From assembly GCF_023284065.1 (NCBI RefSeq), contig NZ_JAKIKP010000001.1, positions 496,001 through 560,000 of the forward strand: a stretch of 64,000 nt of DNA. The letters are read 5' to 3'. Below are positions 10,301 through 18,651 of this stretch, in pieces (the first letter of the stretch is position 1; every line of letters starts with the position of its first letter). Under the pieces are notes generated by a model. That model was not told the DNA's origin and did not search any database. It saw only the letters and a program-made list of their open reading frames with translations. This DNA is from Shewanella gaetbuli. GTDB taxonomy: Bacteria; Pseudomonadota; Gammaproteobacteria; Enterobacterales; Shewanellaceae. A program made the translations under genes and the position numbers.

Positions 10301-11054
10301 TTGCTTGATTATTATCAGAGAGTTTTAGGTGGACTAGTTTACCGTGTTCAGTGGTTAGCCAAAGGCTGTTTTCATTGCCGTTGGTGATATTATTAATGGC
10401 ATTAACTTTGATTGTTGCCGGAAACTCGAATGGAATGAGGGTACTTTGCTCTGGCAGATAAAGTTGCATGCCTGCTTGGTGGCTAACCCATAATCGTGAA
10501 CGATTATCTAAAAATAGCCCAGTTACATTTTCTTCAAGTAGTCCTTTATCACCTACATCAATATGCTCAATTAAGCTTAAATTGCGCGCTGAAAAAATGT
10601 AAATTCCATTGGTTGATGCTAACCAAATATTACCGTTATGGTCTTCACTAATAGCATTAATACCGCTTGTAGGTAAGCCAAATTCAGGGGTGTTAAAGTG
10701 CAAAAATTGCTTGGTTTTTTCATCGTAGCGATTTAAACCATCGTTAATAGTGCTAAACCAAAGCTCACCTTTACGACTGTAGTATAGGTGAGATATATGA
10801 TTACCTGAGGGGCCATTATCATGCTCTTTTAGGTAAACTTTTATTTCTTTACCATTGTATCGATTTAATCCTGCTTGGGTTGCAACCCACAAATAACCAC
10901 TTTGATCTGTTAGTACATCATTGACGGTATTCATCGATAAGCCGTGCTCGGCTTCTAGAGTGCTAAATTGCACTGTTGCATGTGTATTTAATGAGCTGAA
11001 AAATAGTAAACACGTTAACAATAATTGATGAATACTAAAGTGTTTGTTGGCCAC
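7359..11054 (-). CDS. Two-component-propeller sensor histidine kinase with PAS domain
   Basis: This 1231-residue hybrid-like sensor begins with a signal peptide ending near THATVQF. About 700 residues of repeated W-x-G/A-T-x-x-G-L units follow (Reg_prop repeats, two periplasmic seven-bladed propellers). Then come a Y_Y_Y domain near 740-810, a membrane helix (WWAYTLYAILICTILSSFIWL) and a PAS domain near 860-975 (DEFWDWDITQKSAIRSN). A coiled coil leads to a histidine kinase core with the phospho-acceptor in SITHEINTP near residue 1000, then NNSIIHAY, DDGCGMP and GKGGSGLGM of the ATPase. No receiver or DNA-binding domain and no adjacent response regulator are present. The start is GTG with GAAGGA upstream. 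Such sensors often detect oligosaccharides, but the ligand is unknown. Confidence 0.9.
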   Translation of the reverse strand: MANKHFSIHQLLLTCLLFFSSLNTHATVQFSTLEAEHGLSMNTVNDVLTDQSGYLWVATQAGLNRYNGKEIKVYLKEHDNGPSGNHISHLYYSRKGELWFSTINDGLNRYDEKTKQFLHFNTPEFGLPTSGINAISEDHNGNIWLASTNGIYIFSARNLSLIEHIDVGDKGLLEENVTGLFLDNRSRLWVSHQAGMQLYLPEQSTLIPFEFPATIKVNAINNITNGNENSLWLTTEHGKLVHLKLSDNNQAISAKPHDIYFPENLKNSDISDLLLDIDGKLWLGFQQSGVAAYSPETHQIEHYSYSPSNVTSVSSELITSLWIDEDRQLWIGTRGSGLSRADLFSLAFNTINQYSFKDKNLFDTDIRSIYRDKQQTLWIGTATGLYIAHEDNNRNITGFSLYSHPSFDGKSFISFIKQDNQNRLWIGTRGNGLYLLNLVDQSIKQFQAETDNPRAIASNYLYSLFFDDKQQAWITTKDSGLSLFIESQQSFKSWSYDPDIQNGFPSNEISNILSDSNNGYWVLTYGAGLVHMSEHGLLTQYSPSTLDTFPSKHLFNAYDINGKLWVSSSDGVFEFDPQSQQVKLYNNKNGLIDNIAYLMVKDQTDTLWVGTSKGLSVIDTNTATIRNYTDVDGLQNNEFNFGSGFVDDDNRVYIGGINGFNMIYPVNLPVIPAPKTPIIDEFYLLNKLQRVQDTPRFQQTNDISYATSIQLQYDDAIFSFQFHSNNLHQAEQLQYEYRMLGLHQQWFDDLNGHIAHFSGLSPGQYQFQVRARNHNNQYSPIRTLDVNIAPAPWQTWWAYTLYAILICTILSSFIWLQTRKYRQKVKMMEQISKSEQRLQLSLRGSGDEFWDWDITQKSAIRSNTFLKYPDEETSLADTLLYCIHPDDLASVTEDMQTCLKGGQEKFELTYRARLPDDNWVWVLNRGQVIERDQNGRANRIVGTVKNIQSLKETEQTLKQLNLELADRVKTRTEELKLTQNELIDKEKMATLGGLVASITHEINTPIGISVTATSHLSDRVVEFNEKYQSGDVSHEDFEQYQSEVADCAKLVLSNLHRAAKLIQSFKKVSVDQSHEDLRDFNLKQYLDEIFVSLHPLLSRTKHQYQYQCPDDIILHSQPGVLYQIVSNLFNNSIIHAYPDDSVGQLVLTITREAQGIKIIYQDDGCGMPDEVKANIFLPFFTTKRGKGGSGLGMNILYNLVTQVLKGTVTLESEINKGATFIIELPEEIIAK

Positions 11055-11197
11055 TTAATCAATCCTTCGGGGTTATTTATTATTCATATATCGACAACTT
11101 AAAGTGTAGAGTGAATATATAAAAAAGCGAATTAATGGCCGTATGAATACAAAATAGAGTTGAAAAAGGGATTAAGTGAACTTTACTGGCAGAAATT

Positions 11198-11223
11198 AAA
11201 AAGGAACCCGTAGGTTCCTTTTT
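11198..11223. terminator. Intrinsic terminator downstream of the YjiH-type gene
   Basis: AAAAAGGAACC and GGTTCCTTTTT form an 11-bp stem around a CGTA loop, with T runs on both strands. It lies just past the 3' end of the minus-strand gene at 11256 and upstream of the sensor kinase, separating the two transcription units. Confidence 0.88.
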
Positions 11224-11255
11224 ATTGATCAACAGATAATTATCGTTGGCTTGGG

Positions 11256-12614
11256 CTAGATAATTAAATGTCCCATTAAAGCAATAATAGGTAAGGTAAC
11301 CAGTGTACGTAAAATGAAAACAACAAATAATTCCAAGAAGTTGACTGGAATTTTGCTACCAATAAGCAAGGCACCTACTTCACTCATATAAATCAGCTGA
11401 GTGACAGATAAGGCGGCAATTACAAAGCGAGTAAGATCTGATTCAATCGAACTGGCTAAAATTGATGGGATAAACATGTCAGCAAAACCAACCACAATGG
11501 TTTTAGACGCGGCAGTCGCGTCAGGAATTTGCAGTAATTCCAATAACGGGATGAATGGCATGCCTAAGTAGTCAAAAATAGGCGTGTATTCCGCTAAAAT
11601 TAGCGCCATTGTACCGATGGCCATAACAACCGGAATAATCCCAAAAATCATATCAACGACATTTTTTACACCGTCAGACAGTACTTGTTTTGGGCCGGTA
11701 ATTTGCGAGGCTCTTGTGAGTGCTTGATGGTATCCCCATGAGAAAACATTATGACTTTGAGGAATCATCTCGTCATCAGCATGACGTGGTGTATCATCAA
11801 TATAGTTATCTTTTTTCCATGAAAGTGGAGGCAGTTTAGGAACAATAATTGCGGCAACAATACCAGCTAAACAAACCGTCAAATAAAACGGTACAAATAA
11901 ATGTTCAAGCTTAACCTGCGAAATAACCACTAAACTAAAGGTAATAGAAACCGCTGAGAATGTGGTACCAATAACCGCAGCTTCACGTTGGGTGTAAAAG
12001 CGCGTTTCATACTGCTTGTTGGTCATTAATATGCCCACACTACCGTCACCTAACCATGAAGCCATACAGTCAATGGCGCTTCTACCTGGAAGGTTGAATA
12101 TTGGGCGCATGATTTTTGTCAACAAAGTGCCAAAAAACTCAAGTAAACCAAAGTTTAGCAACAAAGGCAGTAACATACCGGCGAAAATAAATACTGAAAA
12201 CAACACTGGTAAAAGGTCGTTATAAACTAATCCACCAGTATCTCCTGAAATAATCGCTTCAGGTCCAAATTCAAAACAGGTGAGGGTAATAAATACCGCC
12301 CCAATGACCCGCATAAGCAACCAAAACGGGGTGACGTTAAATAATGCGCTTAAAAAATGGCTGTTTGAAACGAATGCAGGTTTTATTATTTTGGCTAAGC
12401 TAGAGGCTATAGCCATAAAAATAACAATACCGGTAACAATATATTGAATTGTGCCACCTAACATTGCCTGTAAAGACTTAGACACGATAGCAATAGGAAT
12501 GGTTAGACCGTCACCACTGGATATAGGGGTGATGAATAGCAGCAGACCGATTAAAGACGGGATGATAAAAGTCAATATAGTCTTGAGGTTGTGTATTGGT
12601 TTTTGTTTGTTCAC
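11256..12614 (-). CDS. yjiH: YjiH family membrane protein with nucleoside-recognition (Gate) domain
   Basis: The 452-residue protein has about ten hydrophobic segments. It carries Gate-type sequence such as RSAIDCMASWLGDGSVGILMTN and, later, FADMFIPSILASSI. These match YjiH-type proteins, which share the nucleoside recognition domain of concentrative nucleoside transporters and FeoB. It is probably an inner-membrane transporter, but the substrate is not known. The start is GTG, with AAGGT eight bases upstream. It forms a single-gene unit ending in a clear terminator. Confidence 0.8.
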   Translation of the reverse strand: MNKQKPIHNLKTILTFIIPSLIGLLLFITPISSGDGLTIPIAIVSKSLQAMLGGTIQYIVTGIVIFMAIASSLAKIIKPAFVSNSHFLSALFNVTPFWLLMRVIGAVFITLTCFEFGPEAIISGDTGGLVYNDLLPVLFSVFIFAGMLLPLLLNFGLLEFFGTLLTKIMRPIFNLPGRSAIDCMASWLGDGSVGILMTNKQYETRFYTQREAAVIGTTFSAVSITFSLVVISQVKLEHLFVPFYLTVCLAGIVAAIIVPKLPPLSWKKDNYIDDTPRHADDEMIPQSHNVFSWGYHQALTRASQITGPKQVLSDGVKNVVDMIFGIIPVVMAIGTMALILAEYTPIFDYLGMPFIPLLELLQIPDATAASKTIVVGFADMFIPSILASSIESDLTRFVIAALSVTQLIYMSEVGALLIGSKIPVNFLELFVVFILRTLVTLPIIALMGHLII

Positions 12615-13101
12615 GTTTTATACCTTAAAATCTACCCAATTTGGCAGTGAATAAATTATCAAGCACTTTTTGCTGTGTATCTGTTAAAAGGGCTGTCATG
12701 ACTATTTGTGCGGCAAGGTTACCGCCAATTATCGTGTAAGTAAAATGATTCACTTAAACGAATAATTATTGCTTATTTTTGATTAACTATATTATATCGA
12801 AAATGCAGCTAAAGACACGAAAAAAATGATTAAAATCATTTGTTTAATTGTTGTATTGTTTTTGTTGTTAAGCTGTTTTGCTAGTGTTTATGGCTTGAGT
12901 TGGTGGCTATGTAATGGTTTGTAGAATAATTATGCAACATATCAGTGGTGAAATTGTGTTTATTAATATGAATTACTTTCAAAAAATGGGCTTTTAAAGT
13001 GAATATTTTATATTCAAGTCGCAAAACTGGAGTCTAAAACGCATTTTTAAATGTAAATATGTCGTAAAATCATCAGTGGGTGAATAACATTGAAAGGCCT
13101 T
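12615..13101. other. AT-rich intergenic region between yjiH and the DUF998-like gene
   Basis: About 490 AT-rich bases hold the promoters of the two diverging genes. Apart from a possible 32-codon hydrophobic ORF (12826-12924) I see no repeat, terminator or RNA here. Confidence 0.4.
12826..12924 (+). CDS. Possible small hydrophobic protein or mini-lipoprotein
   Basis: ATG at 12826 opens a 32-residue frame beginning MIKIICLIVVLFLLLSCFAS and ending in YGLSWWLCNGL before TAG. It would form one membrane helix, and LLSC resembles a lipobox. No good ribosome binding site precedes it (only an A-run) and no homologue is known to me, so it may be a chance frame in AT-rich DNA. Confidence 0.22.
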   Translation: MIKIICLIVVLFLLLSCFASVYGLSWWLCNGL

Positions 13102-13800
13102 ATGAGCAAAAAAAATAATATTAAGTTGCTGGCAATTCGATTTGGCTGGTTAGGGTGCTTTGGCATTGCTATTGGTTTTACTATTGTGAGCTTGTTGCAA
13201 ATTTCTCAAGCTGATTTTAGTGGCTTCTTATGGCTACAAAAAAGCATGAGTGAGTTGGGATACTATGGGGATACTGATTACGCGATTATCGTCAACGGTG
13301 GGTTATTTTTTGGTGGCTTAAGTATTACCTTAGCCTGTTTATTTGCCCTGCAAGTTACAGACGGCTGGATGAAGTATCCTTTTTGGCTCAGCTTAGCGGG
13401 GAGTTTTGTTGCTATAGCAGCTAGTGGCTTATTTCCATTAAACGTTTACCACTTGCACATATACGGGCTGACTCTTTCATTGTGGTTAGTCAGTTTTGCA
13501 TGCTTATCATTTATTATTTATGCGCTAACCTTAAACTGGCAACAGATGAAGTTTTCTATATTGCTTGCGCTAATTTGTTTAAGTCTCAACTTTTGTGTAC
13601 TCATTTTGCCTTACTTTGGTGTTATCCCTTCACCGGCAATAACCATTTCTATGACCGATATTATTGCCGCTTCAGCGTCTATTTTTCCTAAACCTGATTT
13701 TTGGTGGCAAGCGCTAGCACACTGGTTAAGTATGTCGGTGTTAATTTTATGGGTTTTGACGCTATTAAGTTGGTTAAATAAGTCAATTGAGACAAAGTGA
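13102..13800 (+). CDS. DUF998-like integral membrane protein
   Basis: The 232-residue protein has about six hydrophobic helices. After the first helix it carries MSELGYYGD-TDY-IIVNGGLFFGG, a pattern I associate with DUF998-type membrane proteins. I chose ATG 13102 (MSKKNNIK) because GAAAGG lies just upstream; the TTG at 13090 lacks this. No function can be assigned. It converges on ubiV across a short gap. Confidence 0.6.
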   Translation: MSKKNNIKLLAIRFGWLGCFGIAIGFTIVSLLQISQADFSGFLWLQKSMSELGYYGDTDYAIIVNGGLFFGGLSITLACLFALQVTDGWMKYPFWLSLAGSFVAIAASGLFPLNVYHLHIYGLTLSLWLVSFACLSFIIYALTLNWQQMKFSILLALICLSLNFCVLILPYFGVIPSPAITISMTDIIAASASIFPKPDFWWQALAHWLSMSVLILWVLTLLSWLNKSIETK

Positions 13801-13869
13801 ACCAGGGTTTATTTGATGTACCGTGATTACTTTGTCTCGATGGTTGAGACTGCCTTGATTTACTTTTGA

Positions 13870-14739
13870 TTAAACGTTCTGAGGTTCTACTAACGCCATC
13901 CCAGCTTGACTAAACCAATAACCATTACAATCATCTTCGGCATCATGGCTTAATCGTTGTGACGAGTTAGATAATTGTTCTATCAAAGCAATATCACTTA
14001 GCCCTGTTGGTGACAGTCGCCAAAAATCAACGCCCATTTTCTGCATATCAGGCATTTCATTAATTAAATTGACCTTTGCAGCCGACTGAGTTTGTATCCC
14101 ATTAATCCTGAGTAGAGCTTGTGATTCTTGGGTTTGAGTTAATAGTCCTTTGGGATGCTGTTTACAAATGATGTCGCACTCTAGTTTTGGCTTATTATGA
14201 TGCTTAGCGGTGAAGCATCTTGCCGAATGTGCTAAAGGCATATAGCCGTGACCTAACACTTCAACCTCAAATGAAGCTGGAGCGTGCGATAACACTTGTG
14301 ATAACCATTTTTTAGACAACTCATAAGGCATCACAAATCGCGTCATTCCCAGTTTTTGCATAATATCAATGCTGGCTCGGTTATATAGGTTTAACGACGG
14401 GCCACAAACAAAGGGAACATTTGCTTGATGCGCCATATGAACCGCTGACATATCATTGGCTTCAATCGCAAAGCGACCATTGTCTATAATGCGTTTTAAT
14501 TCGGTCAGCTCAGAGGACGATTCAATTAATGTCATGGTGGAAAGCACAACATTTTTCCCTGAGTCAACAAGCTGATTTGCGATATCAAGATAATCAGCAA
14601 GTTTGAGTTCACGTCGACGATTACACACCACCTCTCCCAAATAAACTGTGTCTATATTGGTGTGAGCAATATTTTGATAATAGTCTTCAACGGTGGTTTT
14701 ATCCCAACAATAGGTCAGTGGGCCTAGTGATAATTTCAT
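13870..14739 (-). CDS. ubiV: Oxygen-independent ubiquinone hydroxylation protein UbiV (U32 family)
   Basis: UbiV forms a heterodimer with UbiU and is required for the hydroxylation steps of ubiquinone synthesis without oxygen, with prephenate as the known hydroxyl source for this system. The 289-residue U32-family protein keeps four cysteines at 39, 175, 188 and 192, consistent with the [4Fe-4S] ligands known in E. coli UbiV (one near residue 39 and a later C-x12-C-x3-C cluster). It starts 12 bases after the ubiU stop, so the two genes form an operon. Confidence 0.93.
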   Translation of the reverse strand: MKLSLGPLTYCWDKTTVEDYYQNIAHTNIDTVYLGEVVCNRRRELKLADYLDIANQLVDSGKNVVLSTMTLIESSSELTELKRIIDNGRFAIEANDMSAVHMAHQANVPFVCGPSLNLYNRASIDIMQKLGMTRFVMPYELSKKWLSQVLSHAPASFEVEVLGHGYMPLAHSARCFTAKHHNKPKLECDIICKQHPKGLLTQTQESQALLRINGIQTQSAAKVNLINEMPDMQKMGVDFWRLSPTGLSDIALIEQLSNSSQRLSHDAEDDCNGYWFSQAGMALVEPQNV

Positions 14740-14751
14740 GATGTAACCCTC

Positions 14752-15765
14752 TTATTGCCATTGACGTTCGTAAGCGCCTAAGGTGGTGACTTGCCCTTCA
14801 GAGACTTTGTCTAAAGCGCTATGCCAATGTGTTTGTGAGGCCAGCTGTTGTTCAAATAGTTCTGGTGATTGCATGTAACTATCAATAGCTTGGCGCCATA
14901 CTTGAGTGACCTGAGTAACGTAAGCCGGACTGCGTTGACGGCCTTCAATTTTCAGCGACCTAATACCGGCTTTTGCCAGCTGGGGAATTAAACTCATGGT
15001 ATTTAAGCTGGTGGGAGATTCCAACATATAGTCAGCTTTCATTTGTGAGTCAGTTTGGTAGCGGCCTTTGCACACCACTGGGTATCCCAGTTGCTCTTGT
15101 TGGCTGCTTCTGTCAATCAGTACCTCATTTAATCGAGTGAGCTTGTCTGAACCTTCGTCGTGCCAACGAACATGTTTGGCTGGTGAGCATGAACCGCCAG
15201 TGTTGGGCGACTCGCCCGTCACATAGCTTGATAGTTGGCAGCGACCTTCTGCCATAATGCATAAGCTACCAAATGCGAATACCTCTAGATCAACAGGGCT
15301 CACTTTGGCTAAGTCTCTGACTTGTTTGATTGACAGTACCCGTGGCAACACTGCACGTTCAATATTGAACTGGGTTTTATAAAAGTTAAGTGCTTGTAAG
15401 TTTGTCGCACTGGCTTGCACAGATAAATGTAGTGGCAGGCCTGGGTAGCGAGTATTGGCATAATCAAGTAATGATATATCGGCACAAATTACAGCATCTA
15501 AATTCAGGTCAGCAGCCAAATCAATGGCTTGTTGCCAACGTGACTCATGTCCTGGTTTGGCAAAAGTATTTAAGGTTAGGAATACTTTTCTATTTTGTTG
15601 TCTTGCTAATTCACTGGCTTTTTTTATTTGCGCCGGTGAAAAATTGAGGCCAGCAAAAGAACGTGCATTGGTATCATCTTTTAAGCCTAAATATACCGCA
15701 TCGGCACCAGCATTAAATGCCGCCTTTAACGAGGCTAGATTGCCTGCAGGGCATAACAATTCCAT
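14752..15765 (-). CDS. ubiU: Oxygen-independent ubiquinone hydroxylation protein UbiU (U32 family)
   Basis: UbiU is the partner of UbiV in the Fe-S heterodimer that hydroxylates ubiquinone precursors anaerobically. The 337 residues start with MELLCPAGNLASLKAAFNAGADAVYLGL, typical for U32 proteins. Cysteines at 169, 176, 193 and 232 fall at the same numbers as the cluster ligands described for E. coli UbiU. It is the first gene of the ubiUV operon and diverges from ubiT. A possible FNR-controlled promoter lies upstream. Confidence 0.94.
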   Translation of the reverse strand: MELLCPAGNLASLKAAFNAGADAVYLGLKDDTNARSFAGLNFSPAQIKKASELARQQNRKVFLTLNTFAKPGHESRWQQAIDLAADLNLDAVICADISLLDYANTRYPGLPLHLSVQASATNLQALNFYKTQFNIERAVLPRVLSIKQVRDLAKVSPVDLEVFAFGSLCIMAEGRCQLSSYVTGESPNTGGSCSPAKHVRWHDEGSDKLTRLNEVLIDRSSQQEQLGYPVVCKGRYQTDSQMKADYMLESPTSLNTMSLIPQLAKAGIRSLKIEGRQRSPAYVTQVTQVWRQAIDSYMQSPELFEQQLASQTHWHSALDKVSEGQVTTLGAYERQWQ

Positions 15766-15797
15766 TTCGTTATTCTCATTGTTGAAAGTTATTTAAA

Positions 15798-15846
15798 GTA
15801 GGCGAGTGTAAAAGTGATTCAGTTATCTAGAGTTGATTTAGAACAG
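15798..15846 (-). promoter_or_regulatory. Putative FNR-activated promoter of ubiUV
   Basis: TTGATTTAGAACAG (15833-15846, read on +) matches eight of ten conserved bases of the FNR consensus TTGAT-N4-ATCAA. On the minus strand a -10-like TACACT lies at 15810-15805. This would place +1 near 15798 and the FNR site centre at exactly -41.5, the class II position, leaving a 33-base leader before ubiU. E. coli ubiUV is known to be under FNR control. The site match is imperfect and untested. Confidence 0.45.
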
Positions 15847-15872
15847 GTTTGTGTGAATAAAAAGGCGTTAAA

Positions 15873-16406
15873 ATGGCTAACCATCCCGTTTTAAATAGTA
15901 GGAATCATCAGGTGAGTGTAATCTCTCAGCAACTTGCATCAAAAGTACTTAAATTCGCCCCTAAAGTGTCACAAAAGTCACTGGCATTAGTGCCAGATAA
16001 GTTGAAGCTAGATTTGTTAGGAAAAATGCTTAACTTGCTGCTTAAAGAGCAAATTGAAGACGCTGAACTGGACTTTCTACAGGGCAAGTGGGTTGAAATT
16101 CAGGTCGCTGATATTGGATTAACTTTTCAGTTGAGCTTCGATAATCAGTTAATTTTAAGTTGTCAGCAGCAAGCCGATGTGACATTTACTGCAAATGTGC
16201 CTGAGCTTTTATTAGTTGCTGCGGCCAAAGAAGACCCTGATACGTTATTTTTTCAACGAAAGTTATTAATTGAGGGTGATACTGAGCTGGGCTTAGAAGT
16301 GAAAAACTTATTACTCAGCATTGAGTTGGACTCACTGCCAAAAGCTGCAAAGTTAGCCATTGAAAAACTGGCTATTACTCTGCAAACATTACAACAATAT
16401 GCTTAA
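15873..16406 (+). CDS. ubiT: Ubiquinone anaerobic biosynthesis accessory factor UbiT (SCP2 domain)
   Basis: UbiT is an SCP2-type lipid-binding protein that assists the UbiUV pathway, presumably by holding hydrophobic ubiquinone intermediates. The 177-residue protein carries the SCP2 fold in its second half (WVEIQVADIGLTFQLSFDNQ, then FFQRKLLIEGDTELGLEVKNLL). The ATG at 15873 is the first in frame. Its divergence from ubiU is the usual arrangement for the trio. Confidence 0.92.
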   Translation: MANHPVLNSRNHQVSVISQQLASKVLKFAPKVSQKSLALVPDKLKLDLLGKMLNLLLKEQIEDAELDFLQGKWVEIQVADIGLTFQLSFDNQLILSCQQQADVTFTANVPELLLVAAAKEDPDTLFFQRKLLIEGDTELGLEVKNLLLSIELDSLPKAAKLAIEKLAITLQTLQQYA

Positions 16407-16426
16407 GTTGTTTGACCGTAGAAACA

Positions 16427-16454
16427 AAAAAATGGCGTTAATTCGCCATTTTTT
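16427..16454. terminator. Bidirectional terminator between ubiT and the ferredoxin gene
   Basis: AAAAAATGGCG and CGCCATTTTTT form an 11-bp stem with a six-base loop between two converging genes. T runs are present on both strands. Confidence 0.9.
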
Positions 16455-16460
16455 ATGTGA

Positions 16461-16760
<300 letters not shown>

Positions 16761-16935
16761 TTACTTGCTGTTATGCCACTGATATAAATACAAGGTCAAC
16801 ACGCGATAATTTACTTTAGCTCTCTATTTTAACGCTGTTGTCGTCAAATCCATAATTTAATTATATGACCTATGTCTGAAAAGCGCTTTTTAGCGCTATC
16901 ACAGTGTTATGGTATATCAATCAGTAAGTCTGTGA

Positions 16936-17187
16936 GTTATACCAGCGATAAATATTCCGCAAAATACCGGCAAGGCTGTTCAATACGCGGGCTCAACCAC
17001 AGGGCCTGGTTATAACCAAAAGGGTTCGCCATTTCAGGTGACATGGCGTGTTAGACCGAACATCGCTAAAGTGGATATTGCTTCGGTAGGGCAGTGGTGT
17101 AAAAGTAATGAGTTTGCTGAAGATCATGCTCATGGGGTGAGGAACTTAGTGATTAACCCAGAGTTACTGTCTTCGGCGAGTTATTAA
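16936..17187 (+). pseudogene. C-terminal remnant of a possible delta-class carbonic anhydrase
   Basis: An open frame of 83 codons ends with TAA at 17187 but has no start codon; a stop lies in frame at 16933. Its translation contains NTGKAVQYAGSTTGPGYN, FQVTWRVRP and, near the end, DHAHGVRNLVINPELLS. From memory this resembles the C-terminal third of bacterial delta-class carbonic anhydrases (zinc enzymes interconverting carbon dioxide and bicarbonate). The upstream two thirds are missing; I could not find them in other frames of the gap. The family name is a recollection; that the piece is coding-like and truncated is seen directly. Confidence 0.5.
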
Positions 17188-17200
17188 GCCTAATAGAGAC

Positions 17201-17239
17201 AAAAATACGGCAACACCTTAATGATGTTGCCGTATTTTT
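17201..17239. terminator. Strong bidirectional terminator downstream of trhP
   Basis: AAAAATACGGCAACA pairs perfectly with TGTTGCCGTATTTTT (15 bp) across a nine-base loop, with T tracts both ways. It serves the minus-strand trhP and would also end plus-strand transcripts leaving the gene remnant. Confidence 0.92.
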
Positions 17240-17262
17240 ATCATTTGATTAGCCGATTTTCG

Positions 17263-18651
17263 CTAGTCAGCTTGGTGCGGATTACGTGTATCTTGGCCTT
17301 GAGGCAAGTTGCGCATTAAAATCGCTTTGTCAGTATTGACCTCAGCGGGTAAAGCTAAAAAGACAAAGTGGCCTGAGCCTAAACCGGCTTCAACTTGTTC
17401 GCCTTTGCGGTTGAGTAACTCATCAATGGTTAAGTTGAAGTTACCTTGAGGCGTCATCACTTCTACGCTATCACCGACTGAGAATTTATTTTTAACGTCA
17501 ATTTCAGCCATGCCTTGTTCATTACGTTTGCCAGTGAATTCACCAACAAATTGCTGTGTGTCGCTGATTGAGTAGCCGTACTCATAGTTTTGATATTCAT
17601 CATGAACATGGCGACGTAAGAATCCTTCGGTGTAACCTCTGTGTGCCAGCCCCTCAAGGTTGTACATTAAGTCACGGTTGAAATCTTTTCCTGCAACGGC
17701 ATCTTCAATGGCTTGACGATAAAGCTGTGCAGTACGGGCAACGTAATAAAATGACTTAGTGCGTCCTTCAATTTTAAGTGAGTCGATACCCATTTTTGTT
17801 AATCTATCAACATGCTGAATGGCGCGTAAGTCTTTAGAGTTCATGATGTAAGTACCATGCTCGTCTTCAAACGCTGGCATGTATTCACCTGGGCGACCAG
17901 GTTCTTGCAGTAGCACCACTTCATCAGATGGCTTGCCTGCCCCTAATGTGGTTGGGTTTTCAATTTGAACCCCATGTTGGTCAACAATACCTTGTGGGTT
18001 GACTGCAACAATGTCACCTTCCATTGTTTCTTTAGCTTCATGAACATCGTATTTCCAACGGCAAGCGTTGGTACATGTGCCTTGGTTTGGGTCGCGCTTG
18101 TTGATATAACCCGATAGTAAACAACGCCCAGAATAAGCCATGCATAACGCACCGTGGACAAAAACTTCAAGCTCAATGTCTGGACAGCGTTGGCGAATTT
18201 CTTCAATTTCATCAAGAGATAATTCGCGAGAAAGAATAACTCGCTTGATGCCTTGCTGCTGCCAAAATTTAACTGAAGCCCAGTTAATGGCATTAGCTTG
18301 CACAGAAAGGTGTACTACTTGATCTGGAAAGGCTTCACGCACCATCATAATTAAACCCGGATCAGACATGATCAATGCATCTGGGTTCATTGCAACCACA
18401 GGCTCCATGTCTTTAATATAGGTTTTTAATTTAGCGTTATGTGGGGCGATATTGCTCACTACATAGAGTTTTTTGCCTAAATCATGGGCCTCTTTAATGC
18501 CGTTGGCTAGGTTCTCCATCTTAAAGTCGTTGTTTCTTACTCGAAGACTGTAGCGGGGTTGGCCTGCATATACCGCATCTGCACCATAGGCAAAGGCGTA
18601 GCGCATATTTTTTAAGGTTCCTGCTGGAGACAATAGCTCTGGTCTAAACAT
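17263..18651 (-). CDS. trhP: Prephenate-dependent tRNA uridine(34) hydroxylase TrhP (YegQ, U32 family)
   Basis: TrhP introduces the 5-hydroxyl of ho5U34 in tRNA anticodons, the first step of cmo5U formation, using prephenate rather than oxygen. The sequence starting MFRPELLSPAGTLKNMRYAF is nearly that of E. coli YegQ. The U32 cysteine pattern is present (HGALCMAYSGRC, then GTCTNACRW). A C-terminal U32-associated domain follows. I set the start at 18651 because the 11 extra codons upstream are not in the family and GAGAG lies just before this ATG. It ends at a strong terminator. Confidence 0.93.
   Translation of the reverse strand: MFRPELLSPAGTLKNMRYAFAYGADAVYAGQPRYSLRVRNNDFKMENLANGIKEAHDLGKKLYVVSNIAPHNAKLKTYIKDMEPVVAMNPDALIMSDPGLIMMVREAFPDQVVHLSVQANAINWASVKFWQQQGIKRVILSRELSLDEIEEIRQRCPDIELEVFVHGALCMAYSGRCLLSGYINKRDPNQGTCTNACRWKYDVHEAKETMEGDIVAVNPQGIVDQHGVQIENPTTLGAGKPSDEVVLLQEPGRPGEYMPAFEDEHGTYIMNSKDLRAIQHVDRLTKMGIDSLKIEGRTKSFYYVARTAQLYRQAIEDAVAGKDFNRDLMYNLEGLAHRGYTEGFLRRHVHDEYQNYEYGYSISDTQQFVGEFTGKRNEQGMAEIDVKNKFSVGDSVEVMTPQGNFNLTIDELLNRKGEQVEAGLGSGHFVFLALPAEVNTDKAILMRNLPQGQDTRNPHQAD

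Noticed and set aside
13789..13838. GAGACAAAGT/ACTTTGTCTC inverted repeat at the end of the DUF998-like gene
   Set aside because: The two arms are 30 bases apart, one lies in the coding sequence and no T run follows, so terminator function is doubtful.
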